A stretch of 64,000 nt of DNA, from the NCBI GenBank assembly GCA_023957245.1, contig JAMLHJ010000011.1:1-64000 (forward strand), read 5' to 3'. A program made the translations under genes and the position numbers. The notes beneath the pieces were generated by a model. It had not been told where the DNA came from. It saw only the letters and a list, made by a program, of their open reading frames with translations, and ran no database searches. Below, piece after piece: positions 1 to 9,622 of this stretch (position 1 is the stretch's first letter; every line of letters begins with the position of its first letter). This DNA comes from Chitinophagales bacterium. GTDB lineage: Bacteria; Bacteroidota; Bacteroidia; Chitinophagales; JADIYW01.

Positions 1-55
1 AAGGGATTATTGGAGTTTTATTAGAAATTTTATTAGAAACTTTAAGATCCATCAT
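1..55 (-). CDS. possible 5' end of an unidentified gene, cut by window edge
   Basis: On the minus strand an ATG at 55 (with a second at 52) opens a frame that stays open for 18 codons to the left edge. It would lie downstream of yifB on the same strand. The fragment is too short to recognise and may be spurious. Confidence 0.2.
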   Translation of the reverse strand, partial: MMDLKVSNKISNKTPIIP

Positions 56-141
56 TTTATATAAAGTAAGTATTCTTGCAGTTTAAACTTTAATAAGTAG
101 AGCTCAACTCCTTTCTCAACTCATAACAAATAATTAAATCC

Positions 142-1680
142 TCATCCTGTCCAGCTATCTCTATCCAAGCTTCTAAATTGTATTGCCTCAGCCAAATGTT
201 GCATTTCTATGCTATCGCTATTTTCTAAATCTGCTATTGTACGAGATACTCTTAAAATCCTTTCATAAGCTCTAGCTGACAAACCTAGTCTTTCCATTGC
301 TTTATTTAGTAAACTATGACTTGCTTCAGTCAATTGGCACATCTCTCTAGTCAATGAAGTATTCATTTCAGCATTGCAATTCACTCCTTTATTAGATAAT
401 CTTTCAATCTGCCTTACTCTTGCTTTCACCACACGAGCACGAATTTCTTTACTGCCTTCAGATTTTCTATTAGATGATAGTTCCTCCAATTTGACAGGTG
501 TCACTTCAACATGCAAATCAATTCTATCCAATAAAGGCCCAGAAATCTTATTCAAATATCTTTGAACGATGCCAGGAGCACAAGTACATTCTTTTTCAGG
601 ATGATTAAAATAACCACAGGGGCATGGATTCATCGAAGCTATCAACATAAAACTTGCAGGATAATCCACTGTAAATTTTGCACGAGAGATAGTTACTTTT
701 CTTTCTTCCATAGGCTGTCGCATCACCTCTAATACCGCTCGTTTAAATTCAGGTAATTCATCTAAAAATAATACACCATGATGAGCTAAAGATATTTCTC
801 CTGGTTGAGGGTTGGTTCCACCTCCAACCAATGCAACATCGCTAACAGTATGATGAGGAGAACGGAATGGTCGTTCAAATACCAAACCATTATTATTCAT
901 TAATCTTCCAGCAACTGAATGAATTTTTGTCGTTTCAAGTGCTTCATATAATGTTAAAGGTGGTAAAATGGAAAGCAGTCTTTTAGCCAACATTGTTTTT
1001 CCTGCGCCTGGAGGACCAATTAAAATCACATTATGTCCACCTGCCGCTGCAATCTCTAGTGCTCTTTTGATATTTTCTTGACCTTTCACATCAGCAAAAT
1101 CATGTTCTAAATATTCTAGGTTATTATAGAATTCGTCTCTAGTATTGACAACAGAAGGGCTAAGTGCTTTTTCTCCAGCTAAGAATTCTAAAACATCCGA
1201 CAACTTTTCTACACCATAAATTTGGATATCATTGACTATAGCAGCTTCATTGGCATTAGATTTCGGTAAAATAATTCCTTTATACCCTTCTTTTCTCGCT
1301 TGAATAGCTATAGGTAAAGCTCCTTTTATAGGTTGCAAGCCACCGTCTAATGAAAGTTCACCCATAAAAATATAATCAGAAAGTTGTTCTTCAGGAATTT
1401 GCCCAGAGGCTGCCAAAATACCAATTGCTATTGGTAGATCAAATGCAGAACCTTCTTTCCTAATATCTGCAGGAGCCAAATTTATCACTGTTTTCAATCG
1501 CTTCATTTGATATTTTGACTCCCTGACTGCAGATTCAATGCGCTGCAAACTTTCCTGAACTGCCTTATCTGGCAATCCTACAATAGAATAGCCTATTCCT
1601 TTATCAGTAACATTTACTTCTATCGTAATTGTGATTGCATCTACGCCATATATTGTACTTGCATAAGTTTTAACTAACAT
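142..1680 (-). CDS. yifB: YifB/ComM family Mg-chelatase-like AAA+ ATPase
   Basis: The protein has 512 residues, the usual family length. The order of domains is an N-terminal ChlI-like/Lon-like fold domain (about 1-165), an AAA+ Mg-chelatase core with Walker A GPPGAGKT near residue 222 and Walker B LFLDELPE, and a C-terminal chelatase helical domain. A cysteine-rich insert (NPCPCGY... and CTC) is visible in the core, as is usual for the family. ComM homologues act as hexameric DNA helicases that drive branch migration during natural transformation; that role is known for the family and only inferred here. The gene stands alone and ends close to the left edge. The start is the only good ATG before the conserved VKTYAS motif. 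Confidence 0.95.
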   Translation of the reverse strand: MLVKTYASTIYGVDAITITIEVNVTDKGIGYSIVGLPDKAVQESLQRIESAVRESKYQMKRLKTVINLAPADIRKEGSAFDLPIAIGILAASGQIPEEQLSDYIFMGELSLDGGLQPIKGALPIAIQARKEGYKGIILPKSNANEAAIVNDIQIYGVEKLSDVLEFLAGEKALSPSVVNTRDEFYNNLEYLEHDFADVKGQENIKRALEIAAAGGHNVILIGPPGAGKTMLAKRLLSILPPLTLYEALETTKIHSVAGRLMNNNGLVFERPFRSPHHTVSDVALVGGGTNPQPGEISLAHHGVLFLDELPEFKRAVLEVMRQPMEERKVTISRAKFTVDYPASFMLIASMNPCPCGYFNHPEKECTCAPGIVQRYLNKISGPLLDRIDLHVEVTPVKLEELSSNRKSEGSKEIRARVVKARVRQIERLSNKGVNCNAEMNTSLTREMCQLTEASHSLLNKAMERLGLSARAYERILRVSRTIADLENSDSIEMQHLAEAIQFRSLDRDSWTG

Positions 1681-1934
1681 GATTTTACCTCGCTTTAAAA
1701 TGAAAACTTCTTACTTTGTATATAGTAGATGCAGAGAGTAGAAAATTCCATAAAATCTTCTCGAAAATATTCATAAAAAGAATTGCAGGTTGATGAGTCT
1801 TACATTTACTTTAGCGTAACCAGTCCTAAATCAATTATTTTTAGGAGATTTATTGAAAACAGTACCAAAACATAATCTTTTTTGACATAAAACCATATAT
1901 TACATTAAAATAAAATGCTTTAAATTTTTAAACG

Positions 1935-2324
1935 ATGAAAATACTAGGAAATCTTATTTGGTTATTATTAGGAGGATTTGTTACTGCTGTAGAATATTTT
2001 ACTGCAAGTATTCCTTTATTTGTTTCGATAATAGGCATACCTTTCGGTATTCAAGCAGTCAAATTAGGGATATTACAACTTTGGCCTTTTGACGTAGAGA
2101 TAAAAGATAGCGAAGAACCTAAAGGATGCATATATACTGCATTAAACATCATCTGGTTCTTTTATGCAGGTATTCCTATTTTTCTATCACATATATTTTT
2201 TGGTGTTTTATTAACTATTACAATTATAGGATTTCCATTTGCTAAGCAGCATTTTAAGCTAGCAGGTTTGGCTATTAATCCATTTGGAAAAAAATTACAA
2301 TATCCCCAATCAACAATTTTATAA
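1935..2324 (+). CDS. YccF domain inner membrane protein
   Basis: This 129-residue integral membrane protein carries the YccF domain twice. The signature appears as GIPFGIQAVKLG...WPF in the first half and as GFPFAKQHFKLAG...NPFG in the second half, so the protein is an internal duplication. About four hydrophobic segments are visible. The function of the family is not established. It is the first gene of a plus-strand run of four genes spaced 21-24 bases apart, which suggests one transcript to 5380. Confidence 0.85.
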   Translation: MKILGNLIWLLLGGFVTAVEYFTASIPLFVSIIGIPFGIQAVKLGILQLWPFDVEIKDSEEPKGCIYTALNIIWFFYAGIPIFLSHIFFGVLLTITIIGFPFAKQHFKLAGLAINPFGKKLQYPQSTIL

Positions 2325-2348
2325 AATCCATAACTACACATTACAGAC

Positions 2349-3404
2349 ATGACAACAAAATCATGCATTTTTTTTTGCTTTCTAACAATATTTGGAATAA
2401 AATTATCTCAAGGTCAAATTATCTTACAAAGAGGAGATTTGCCGATAATCAATGATACTGTCAGAATAACACTTACAGATATTTCTGGCGTGGATTACAT
2501 TTCATCTGGCGCTGATTATTCATGGGATTTTTCTCAAATAAAAAGTAAAAATGAAGAAGTAATGGAATACAAATCTTCCTTACAAACTGATTATAAATTA
2601 TACTTTTTAGGATTAAATTATTTTGGTTTAAAGGGAGAGGACATCACAATTGGAGGTTATGGGTTGAAAGATATTTATAATTTTTTCGAGATTGACAATA
2701 GTAAATATGGTGTGAAAGGAATTGGGGTGAAATTTCAAGATGCTGCGTTGGCAACTGTCTATAATAAACTCGATAAAATTTTTAGTTTACCATTGAAATT
2801 TAATCAAAAAGATAGTAATGAATATGCATTTAAGATAGAGATTCCCAATTTGGGAGCATACAAAGGTAGTGGTACACGTGTAACAGTAGTCGATGGTTGG
2901 GGAGAAGTCAATACTCCATACGGCATGTTTTCATGTCTAAGAACAAAATCAGTAGTCAATGGTACAGATAGTATATCAGGATCTATCTTGGGATTTCCAA
3001 TTGCATTCGGCATTCCTGTTTCAAAAGTAGAATATCAATGGTGGGCAAAGGGTCAAAAGGTTCCAGTATTCAGTGTAGAGGGAAGAATGGTAGGCAACAA
3101 TTTTGTCCCTACAAAAACATATTATAAAGGTACAAAGAAAATCATTTCAACTTCAATACAAGATTTTAATTCAGACAATTCATTTAAAATCATTTCATTA
3201 GGTTCAAAAACAATAAAAGTAGAAGTTCCTGAAGTGTACTTAGGAGGAAAATTGGCTATTTATTCAACAAATGGTCAATTGATTAAGTCTGTATCCATTC
3301 AGCACCTATCTCAAGAAAATATTTTAGACACCTATTTTGGTATTCATATTGCTATACTAGAACTTGGAGAAAAAAGATTATCACAAAAGATATGGATCAA
3401 CTAA
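2349..3404 (+). CDS. secreted protein with type IX (Por) C-terminal sorting domain
   Basis: The 351-residue product begins with a signal peptide (hydrophobic stretch to about SQGQ, residue 22) and continues as a beta-rich domain that I do not recognise. The last 70 or so residues (KTIKVEVPE...LAIYSTNGQLIKSV...KIWIN) have the shape of a type IX type-A sorting domain, in which a short beta sandwich ends in a positively charged strand. By family knowledge such proteins cross the outer membrane through the type IX system, whose PorU/PorV-like components are encoded at 47.9-54 kb. The function of the main domain is unknown. Confidence 0.75.
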   Translation: MTTKSCIFFCFLTIFGIKLSQGQIILQRGDLPIINDTVRITLTDISGVDYISSGADYSWDFSQIKSKNEEVMEYKSSLQTDYKLYFLGLNYFGLKGEDITIGGYGLKDIYNFFEIDNSKYGVKGIGVKFQDAALATVYNKLDKIFSLPLKFNQKDSNEYAFKIEIPNLGAYKGSGTRVTVVDGWGEVNTPYGMFSCLRTKSVVNGTDSISGSILGFPIAFGIPVSKVEYQWWAKGQKVPVFSVEGRMVGNNFVPTKTYYKGTKKIISTSIQDFNSDNSFKIISLGSKTIKVEVPEVYLGGKLAIYSTNGQLIKSVSIQHLSQENILDTYFGIHIAILELGEKRLSQKIWIN

Positions 3405-3425
3405 TTTTTCCGTTGAATAAGGTAT

Positions 3426-4166
3426 ATGAATTGGGCAATTATTTTCATGATAGCAAGTATGGGTTTATTTAAATCCAGTAATATAGATTCCTTACGGAAA
3501 AATTTTCCAAGAGTGGAAGAAGCTGCCATTCATACTGATAGTTATCTCAAGCAGATATGTAATAAAAAAGGTCTAAATCTTCCGTTAAAAAATATTTTTA
3601 TTCAGGTTTTCAAAGATGAAAAAATAATGGAAGTGTGGGGAAAAAATGAAGGGGAATGGCAACTTATAGTTTCTTATCCTATTTGTTTTATTCCTGGTCA
3701 TTTGGGCCCCAAAATCAAGCAAGGAGACCAGCAAGTTCCAGAGGGCTGGTATAAAATCAATTCTATCAATCCTAAGAGTGAATTTCATTTATCTATGCAA
3801 ATCAACTACCCAAATGAGGCAGATCTTGTAAGGAGTAAAAATGAAAAAGATCCTGGTGGAGATATTTTCATTCATGGCAATTGTGTTTCAGTAGGTTGTA
3901 TTCCGATTGAAGATATTCCTATGGAGGAGTTTTTCTGGTTGACAGTTCAAAGTATTTATGCTTATCCTGACCAAGCTATTCAAGTATTGATGTTGCCATT
4001 TGACCTGAATAATGAAAGTAAATATAAAAAAATGACCAAGCAATATCCAGAATATTATTCATTTTGGGAAGAGTTGAAAAGTCTTCAGGTTTATTTTGAA
4101 GAATTTAGAGAAATACCCAATGTTACAATAAGCCCAGATGGACATTATTATATTCTAATTGATTAG
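3426..4166 (+). CDS. L,D-transpeptidase (YkuD family, YafK/ErfK-like)
   Basis: The 246-residue protein carries a YkuD catalytic site, HGNCVSVGCIPI, where the histidine and the cysteine are the catalytic residues. The preceding sequence (VPEGWYKI...NYPNEAD) matches the YafK-type branch. An N-terminal hydrophobic stretch (MNWAIIFMIASMG) is likely a signal peptide. The family forms or hydrolyses 3-3 peptidoglycan cross-links, or attaches proteins to peptidoglycan, in the periplasm. It lies 21 bases after the type IX cargo gene and 23 bases before the VWA gene. Confidence 0.88.
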   Translation: MNWAIIFMIASMGLFKSSNIDSLRKNFPRVEEAAIHTDSYLKQICNKKGLNLPLKNIFIQVFKDEKIMEVWGKNEGEWQLIVSYPICFIPGHLGPKIKQGDQQVPEGWYKINSINPKSEFHLSMQINYPNEADLVRSKNEKDPGGDIFIHGNCVSVGCIPIEDIPMEEFFWLTVQSIYAYPDQAIQVLMLPFDLNNESKYKKMTKQYPEYYSFWEELKSLQVYFEEFREIPNVTISPDGHYYILID

Positions 4167-4189
4167 CGGAAATCTACTAACTTTATCAC

Positions 4190-5380
4190 ATGTTTTTAGA
4201 TTTTTTCTTTTTACTAAAAAACGAAGGAATCCCTGTTTCCATTCAGGAGTATCTTTCTTTATTAGAAGCATTAAAAAAAGGTATTGCTAATTATTCTGTG
4301 GAAGATTTCTATTCACTATGCAAAACTATCCTCATTAAACATGAGCAATATTTGGATAGATTTGATGTTTTATTTGGTCATTATTTCAAAGGAGTACAGT
4401 TTATTTCAGAAGCTGCACAAAAGGAAATCCCTGAAGATTGGCTCAAAAAAGAAATGGATAGAATGTTCAGTGAGGAAGAGAAAAAGCTCATTGAAGCTTA
4501 TGGTGGATTGGAAGAAATCATGAAAAGATTGGAGGAATTACTTCAGGAACAAAAAGAGCGACATCAAGGAGGAAATACTTGGATAGGAACTGGTGGTACA
4601 TCATCTTTTGGCAATGGAGGATTCAATCCTCAGGGTGTTAGAATTGGGGGTGCTGGTGGTCAAAAATCTGCTATTAAAATATGGGAAAAACGTCAATTCC
4701 GAGATTATTCAGATGACTTAGAACTCAATATCCGAAATATCAAAATGGCTTTACGGCGTTTGAGAATTTTGACACGAGATGGGATACAAGATGAATTGGA
4801 TATGAATACGACTATCGACAAAACTTGTAAAAATGCTGGATATATAGATATTGCTATGCAAGCTTCAAAGAAAAATAGGGTCAAAGTACTTTTATTTTTT
4901 GATGTCGGTGGTTCTATGGATCCGCATATTGAAATGTGTTCTCAATTATTTTCTGCTGCCAAATCGGAGTTTAAACATTTAGAGTTTTATTATTTCCACA
5001 ATTGTATATATGAATCTGTTTGGAAAAACAACTTATTAAGATGGGATGAGAAAACTCCTACTCTAGATATTTTTCACAAATTCAATGGCGATTATAAAGT
5101 CATCATAGTAGGCGATGCGACTATGTCACCTTATGAACTATCTCATGCTGGAGGAAGTATTGAGCATCACAATGACCAAAGTGGTATTACTTGGTTAAAA
5201 AAAATCAAAGAGCATTTCCCATATACTATCTGGATCAATCCTTCAGCAGAAGCCTATTGGGACGGCACAAGGAGTATTCAGATGATTCAAGAAATTTTTC
5301 CTCAGCGTATGTTTCCAATGACTGTTGAAGGGCTTTCAAGAGCAATGAAGGAGCTGAAAGGCAAGAAGTTGAGGGTGTGA
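4190..5380 (+). CDS. VWA domain protein, CoxE-like
   Basis: This 396-residue cytoplasmic protein has an N-terminal helical part (1-125), a glycine-rich linker (about 130-165) and a C-terminal von Willebrand A domain. The metal site reads DVGGSM in place of DxSxS, a serine-to-glycine change that I recall as common in this CoxE-like branch. Family members are often encoded beside a MoxR-type AAA ATPase and work with it as chaperone-like pairs; no MoxR gene is visible in this window. It is the last gene of the 1935-5380 run and is followed by a repeat-bearing intergenic region. Confidence 0.85.
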   Translation: MFLDFFFLLKNEGIPVSIQEYLSLLEALKKGIANYSVEDFYSLCKTILIKHEQYLDRFDVLFGHYFKGVQFISEAAQKEIPEDWLKKEMDRMFSEEEKKLIEAYGGLEEIMKRLEELLQEQKERHQGGNTWIGTGGTSSFGNGGFNPQGVRIGGAGGQKSAIKIWEKRQFRDYSDDLELNIRNIKMALRRLRILTRDGIQDELDMNTTIDKTCKNAGYIDIAMQASKKNRVKVLLFFDVGGSMDPHIEMCSQLFSAAKSEFKHLEFYYFHNCIYESVWKNNLLRWDEKTPTLDIFHKFNGDYKVIIVGDATMSPYELSHAGGSIEHHNDQSGITWLKKIKEHFPYTIWINPSAEAYWDGTRSIQMIQEIFPQRMFPMTVEGLSRAMKELKGKKLRV

Positions 5381-5745
5381 TGAAAAAGTACGAAGTACAA
5401 AGTACAAAGTACGAATAAATGTAAATTAAATTACGAAGTACCAAGTACAAATGAGAAATTCTGGTGGTTGAGCCTTATGAAACTAACCGCAAAGTAAGCT
5501 AAGTTTTACGCAAAGGAAACTAAGATTTTTTTCGTACCTTTTGTATAATAGTTATTTATTTGAGTCATTCCACAAAGTTTCACAAAGAAACTCTAAGATT
5601 CACAAAGTTTTTGTTTTGAGTTTTTTGTGCCTTCTTTGAGTCTTCTGTGTAATAGCTTGATAATGAACCAATAGAATAATGTGGGGATGTGAAGATGAGA
5701 AGATTTGAAGATGTGAAATGAAAAAAATCAAATCACAATTCCTCC
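5381..5745. repeat. modular intergenic repeat region A
   Basis: No gene is seen in these 365 bases. They hold short repeated modules. Module a is a tandem of GTACRAAGTAC-like units at 5386-5453. Module b, around 5467-5518, contains GGTTGAG, GAAACTAACCGCAAAG and ACGCAAAG. Module c, around 5571-5657, is made of CACAAAG repeats plus GTGCCTTCTTTGAG. Module d, around 5690-5720, is made of GAAGATTTGAAGATGTGAA units. Modules a and b in particular recur in inverted orientation at 25922-26322. The region lies between the convergent ends of the VWA gene and purL. Confidence 0.6.
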
Positions 5746-8700
5746 TTACTCCTGATGTTCCAAAATCCAGTTTCTAGCATTGACAAATGCTTCGATCCAC
5801 GGTGACACTTCATCATTTCTGCCTTCTGGATAATAAGCCCATTGCCATTGGAATATTGACCTTTCGATATGTGGCATAGTCACAATATGTCGTCCTGTCT
5901 TATCGCTCATCATTGCTGTATTATATGCTGAGCCATTCGGATTGGCAGGGTACTGATCATAGCCAAATTTGCCAATAATGTGATAGTTTTCTTCAGACAA
6001 AGGCAGATTGAACTTGCCTTCACCATGTGAAGACCATACACCTAATGTACTTCCAGATAAAGAACTGAACATCACTGTCGAATTATCTTGCAATTGGATA
6101 GAAGTGAAAAGCGTTTCATACTTCTGGCTATCATTGTGCAACATTTTGGGATGCTCATGATGCTCCGGATATATCAATTCCAATTCTGTAAACAATTGAC
6201 AACCATTACAAATCCCTATTGACAATGTATCTGGACGTGAAAAATAATTTTTCAAAGCATTATTGGCTTTCTCATTGTATTTAAATGCTCCAGCCCATCC
6301 TTTGGCTGAACCTAAAACATCTGAATTGGAAAAACCTCCTACTGCTCCCAAAAACTGCACATCTTCAAGCGTCTCTCTTCCTGTTATCAAATCTGTCATG
6401 TGAACATCTTTGACATCAAAACCTGCTAGATATAATGCGTAAGCCATTTCTCTCTCAGAATTGCTTCCTTTCTCACGAATAATAGCTGCTTGAGGTCTTT
6501 TTGCTTTAGCTTCTAGTTGAATTGAGCCATTGAATTGTGAAGGAAAAACAAAATTTAGAGCTTGGTTTTTATAATTCGTAAATCTTTCTTTTGCCTTATT
6601 ATTAGCACATTGGAACTCATCCATTAGATAAGATGTTTTCATCCAAACATCTCTCCAATGCTCAATATTTAACTCATATTTCGAATCATTAATTGTTAAA
6701 TTAAGGTTTCCATTTGAATTAGCATATCCAATCTTATGAACCTCCACTCCTACTTTTTGAAGTTCAGATTCTACAACATTATCGCCTTGAAAAACAATTC
6801 CAATATTTTCAGCAAAAAGTAACTTGATGATATCTTTCTCTCCTAATCCACTCAAATCTATATCTGCCCCTAATTGATTTTCTGCAAAACACATTTCCAA
6901 TAAAGTGGTAATCAATCCACCCGAACCAATATCGTGTCCAGCATCAATCTTACCTGCACTAATCAAAGATTGAATAGCATTGAATGAAGTAATAAATTGT
7001 TTAGCATCTTTCACATCTGGAGCATGATTTCCCAACTGATTCAATATCTGTGCAAAAGATGAACCTCCCAATTTATAGGTGTCATTTGAAAGGTTGATGT
7101 AATAAATAGCATTGCTATTTCTCTTCAATAAAGGTTCAACCACTTTTCTAACATCATTACAATGACCTACTGCTGAAATAATGACTGTACCTGGAGAAAT
7201 CACTTCCCCATCAGGATATTTTTGTTTCATAGATAGAGAATCTTTCCCAGTTGGGATATTAATTCCTAAATCTATCGCAAAATCAGAACAAGCTTTCACT
7301 GCTCTGTATAATCTTGCATCTTCACCTTCATTGCGGCAAGGCCACATCCAATTGGCAGAAAGAGAAACACTTTTCAATTGATTTTCCAATGGTGCCCATA
7401 CAATATTTGTAAGCGATTCTGCAATCGCTACTCTACTGCCTGCTGCTTCATCTATCAATGCGATACTAGGAGCATGACCAATAGATGTTGCTATCCCATG
7501 TTGACCTTTGAAATCCAACGACATCACCCCACAATTATTCAAAGGCAATTGGATCGCTCCGACTGTCTGTTGTTTGGCAACTCTACCGCTAACACATCTA
7601 TCAACTTTATTGGTCAACCAATCTTTGGCTGCTACCGCTTCTAATTGGAGAACTTGTTCAAGATATTTTTCAAAATCATTTTGGACATACTTCAATTCAT
7701 CATAATTACGATGAACTGTATTGTCTTGCATGATTGTTTTCGGTGAACTTCCAAACATGTCTTCCAATTGGAAATCCATTGGTTTAGAGCCTGTTGATTC
7801 AGATTCTATTTTAAAAACATGATCATCAGTAATTTCTCCAACAACAAACATAGGAGCACGTTCACGCTCAGCAATACTTGTTAGTTCTTCAATATATTTT
7901 TCAGGTATCACCAATCCCATTCTTTCTTGAGATTCATTACCGATAATTTCTTTAGCAGACAAAGTAGGATCACCCACTGGCAGTTTATCTAAGTCAATAT
8001 GACCACCTGTCGATTCTACTAGTTCAGACAAACAGTTTAAATGTCCACCAGCTCCATGGTCGTGAATAGATACGATAGGATTATTATCACTTTCTACCAT
8101 AGCACGGATTGCATTGGCAACACGTTTCTGCATTTCTGGATTGGAACGTTGAATAGCATTCAATTCTATTGCACTTCCCATCGAACCAGTATCAGCAGAA
8201 GAAACGGCAGCACCGCCCATACCAATACGGTAATTATCACCACCCATGACAACGATTTTATCCCCCTTTTGAGGTTGTTGTTTGATGGCTTGAGATGCTT
8301 TTCCATAACCAATTCCACCAGCGAGCATAATGACCTTATCAAATCCCAGCTTGCGTCCAGCTTCTTTATGTTCAAAAGTCAGTACAGAACCAGTTATTAA
8401 AGGTTGACCAAATTTATTACCAAAGTCTGAAGCACCATTGGATGCTTTAATCAAAATATCTTTTGGATTTTGGTAAAGCCAATTTCTAGCTGCAAAAGAT
8501 TTCTCCCAGCTACGACCATTTTCCAAACGAGGATAAGAAGTCATATATACAGCAGTTCCAGCTAATGGCAAAGAACCTTGTCCACCAGCCAGACGGTCAC
8601 GAATCTCACCACCCGATCCAGTAGCTGCACCATTAAAAGGCTCAACTGTCGTAGGAAAATTATGGGTTTCTGCTTTTAGAGAAATAACTGAATCAAACTT

Positions 8701-9411
8701 TTTCACCTGATAATTAGAAGGAATATCTCCTCTTTCTGGAGCAAATTGTTCTACTTCTGGCCCTTTAACAAAAGCGACATTATCTTTATATGCTGAAACA
8801 ATATCATTATGATGAGTAAGAGAGGTCTTTTTTATCATTTTGAATAAAGAAGCATCTTGCTCCACTCCATCAATGACAAAAACACCATTAAAAATCTTAT
8901 GGCGACAATGTTCAGAATTGACTTGAGAGAATCCAAAAACTTCTGAATCTGTTAATTTTCTTCCCAATTTTTCAGATAGCTTTTCAAGATACTCTACTTC
9001 TTCATCACTCAATGCCAAGCCTTCAGATTGGTTATATTCGCTGATATTTTCAATATATTTTATTGGTTCTGCTTGAATATGAATAGTGAAAATATCTTGA
9101 TGAAGTCCTAAATATTTCTGGGACAACATGGAATCAAATTCTTTATCATCACCTTCTGCCACATAGTCAAACTCTTCAATTCTTTCAATGCCACTAATTC
9201 CCATATTTTGAGAAATTTCAACAGCATTTGTACTCCAAGGTGTCACCATAGTAGCACGAGGGCCATTATAAGTACCTTGTAAAGAACTAGCATTAATAAG
9301 TTGAGTATTGCCAAACGCCCAATTTAATTTTTTAATATCTTCTGTTGGCAAAGGGTTTAACGCTTGAACAGCATAAACATGAGAGGTCTCAGAACCGAAA
9401 AAATAAATCAT
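5746..9411 (-). CDS. purL: phosphoribosylformylglycinamidine synthase
   Basis: The 1221-residue single-chain (large) PurL converts FGAR and glutamine to FGAM in purine synthesis. N-terminal and linker domains are followed by the synthase domains (SEHCRHKIFNG; ETHNFPT; GATGSGGEIRD) and a C-terminal class I glutamine amidotransferase. The nucleophile cysteine lies in GICNGCQLF near residue 1070, and the domain ends with PHIERS. Length and order fit the proteobacterial/Bacteroidota large form, so no separate purQ/purS is expected. A TACTTTTG -7 box stands 28 bases before the ATG. The gene is monocistronic and convergent with the VWA gene. Confidence 0.97.
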   Translation of the reverse strand: MIYFFGSETSHVYAVQALNPLPTEDIKKLNWAFGNTQLINASSLQGTYNGPRATMVTPWSTNAVEISQNMGISGIERIEEFDYVAEGDDKEFDSMLSQKYLGLHQDIFTIHIQAEPIKYIENISEYNQSEGLALSDEEVEYLEKLSEKLGRKLTDSEVFGFSQVNSEHCRHKIFNGVFVIDGVEQDASLFKMIKKTSLTHHNDIVSAYKDNVAFVKGPEVEQFAPERGDIPSNYQVKKFDSVISLKAETHNFPTTVEPFNGAATGSGGEIRDRLAGGQGSLPLAGTAVYMTSYPRLENGRSWEKSFAARNWLYQNPKDILIKASNGASDFGNKFGQPLITGSVLTFEHKEAGRKLGFDKVIMLAGGIGYGKASQAIKQQPQKGDKIVVMGGDNYRIGMGGAAVSSADTGSMGSAIELNAIQRSNPEMQKRVANAIRAMVESDNNPIVSIHDHGAGGHLNCLSELVESTGGHIDLDKLPVGDPTLSAKEIIGNESQERMGLVIPEKYIEELTSIAERERAPMFVVGEITDDHVFKIESESTGSKPMDFQLEDMFGSSPKTIMQDNTVHRNYDELKYVQNDFEKYLEQVLQLEAVAAKDWLTNKVDRCVSGRVAKQQTVGAIQLPLNNCGVMSLDFKGQHGIATSIGHAPSIALIDEAAGSRVAIAESLTNIVWAPLENQLKSVSLSANWMWPCRNEGEDARLYRAVKACSDFAIDLGINIPTGKDSLSMKQKYPDGEVISPGTVIISAVGHCNDVRKVVEPLLKRNSNAIYYINLSNDTYKLGGSSFAQILNQLGNHAPDVKDAKQFITSFNAIQSLISAGKIDAGHDIGSGGLITTLLEMCFAENQLGADIDLSGLGEKDIIKLLFAENIGIVFQGDNVVESELQKVGVEVHKIGYANSNGNLNLTINDSKYELNIEHWRDVWMKTSYLMDEFQCANNKAKERFTNYKNQALNFVFPSQFNGSIQLEAKAKRPQAAIIREKGSNSEREMAYALYLAGFDVKDVHMTDLITGRETLEDVQFLGAVGGFSNSDVLGSAKGWAGAFKYNEKANNALKNYFSRPDTLSIGICNGCQLFTELELIYPEHHEHPKMLHNDSQKYETLFTSIQLQDNSTVMFSSLSGSTLGVWSSHGEGKFNLPLSEENYHIIGKFGYDQYPANPNGSAYNTAMMSDKTGRHIVTMPHIERSIFQWQWAYYPEGRNDEVSPWIEAFVNARNWILEHQE

Positions 9412-9438
9412 GATTAACTATCAGAAATTATGTTCCTG

Positions 9439-9446
9439 CAAAAGTA
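9439..9446 (-). promoter_or_regulatory. purL -7 promoter box TACTTTTG
   Basis: The sequence matches the Bacteroidota -7 consensus TAnnTTTG exactly, lies 28 bases upstream of the purL start and is followed by GCAG. No convincing -33 TTG at standard spacing was found. Confidence 0.5.
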
Positions 9447-9622
9447 CTCAATATTCAAGGGATTCGGATGTCAATATGTGTTATTTTGTCTTTATTTATA
9501 TTAACACTTCAAAAACATTTCAACATTGGAATAATAAAAGTGAAACAATTGATTTTGAATTAACCCAATATCATCATTTCACTTCTCACATTTCATTTCA
9601 AAGAAAGAAATGAAAACAATGT

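Noticed and set aside
4190..5380. Broken metal site in the VWA protein (DVGGSM)
   Set aside because: The glycine in place of the first serine is a known variation in CoxE-like VWA proteins, so I do not treat it as a defect.
5386..5453. CRISPR-like array in the GTAC repeats
   Set aside because: The units are short, adjacent and irregular with no unique spacers, and no cas genes are present in the window.
8041..8400. 119-codon plus-strand frame inside purL
   Set aside because: It is antisense to a strongly conserved part of purL and its translation has no recognisable features; the same holds for other long antisense frames such as 32447-32749.
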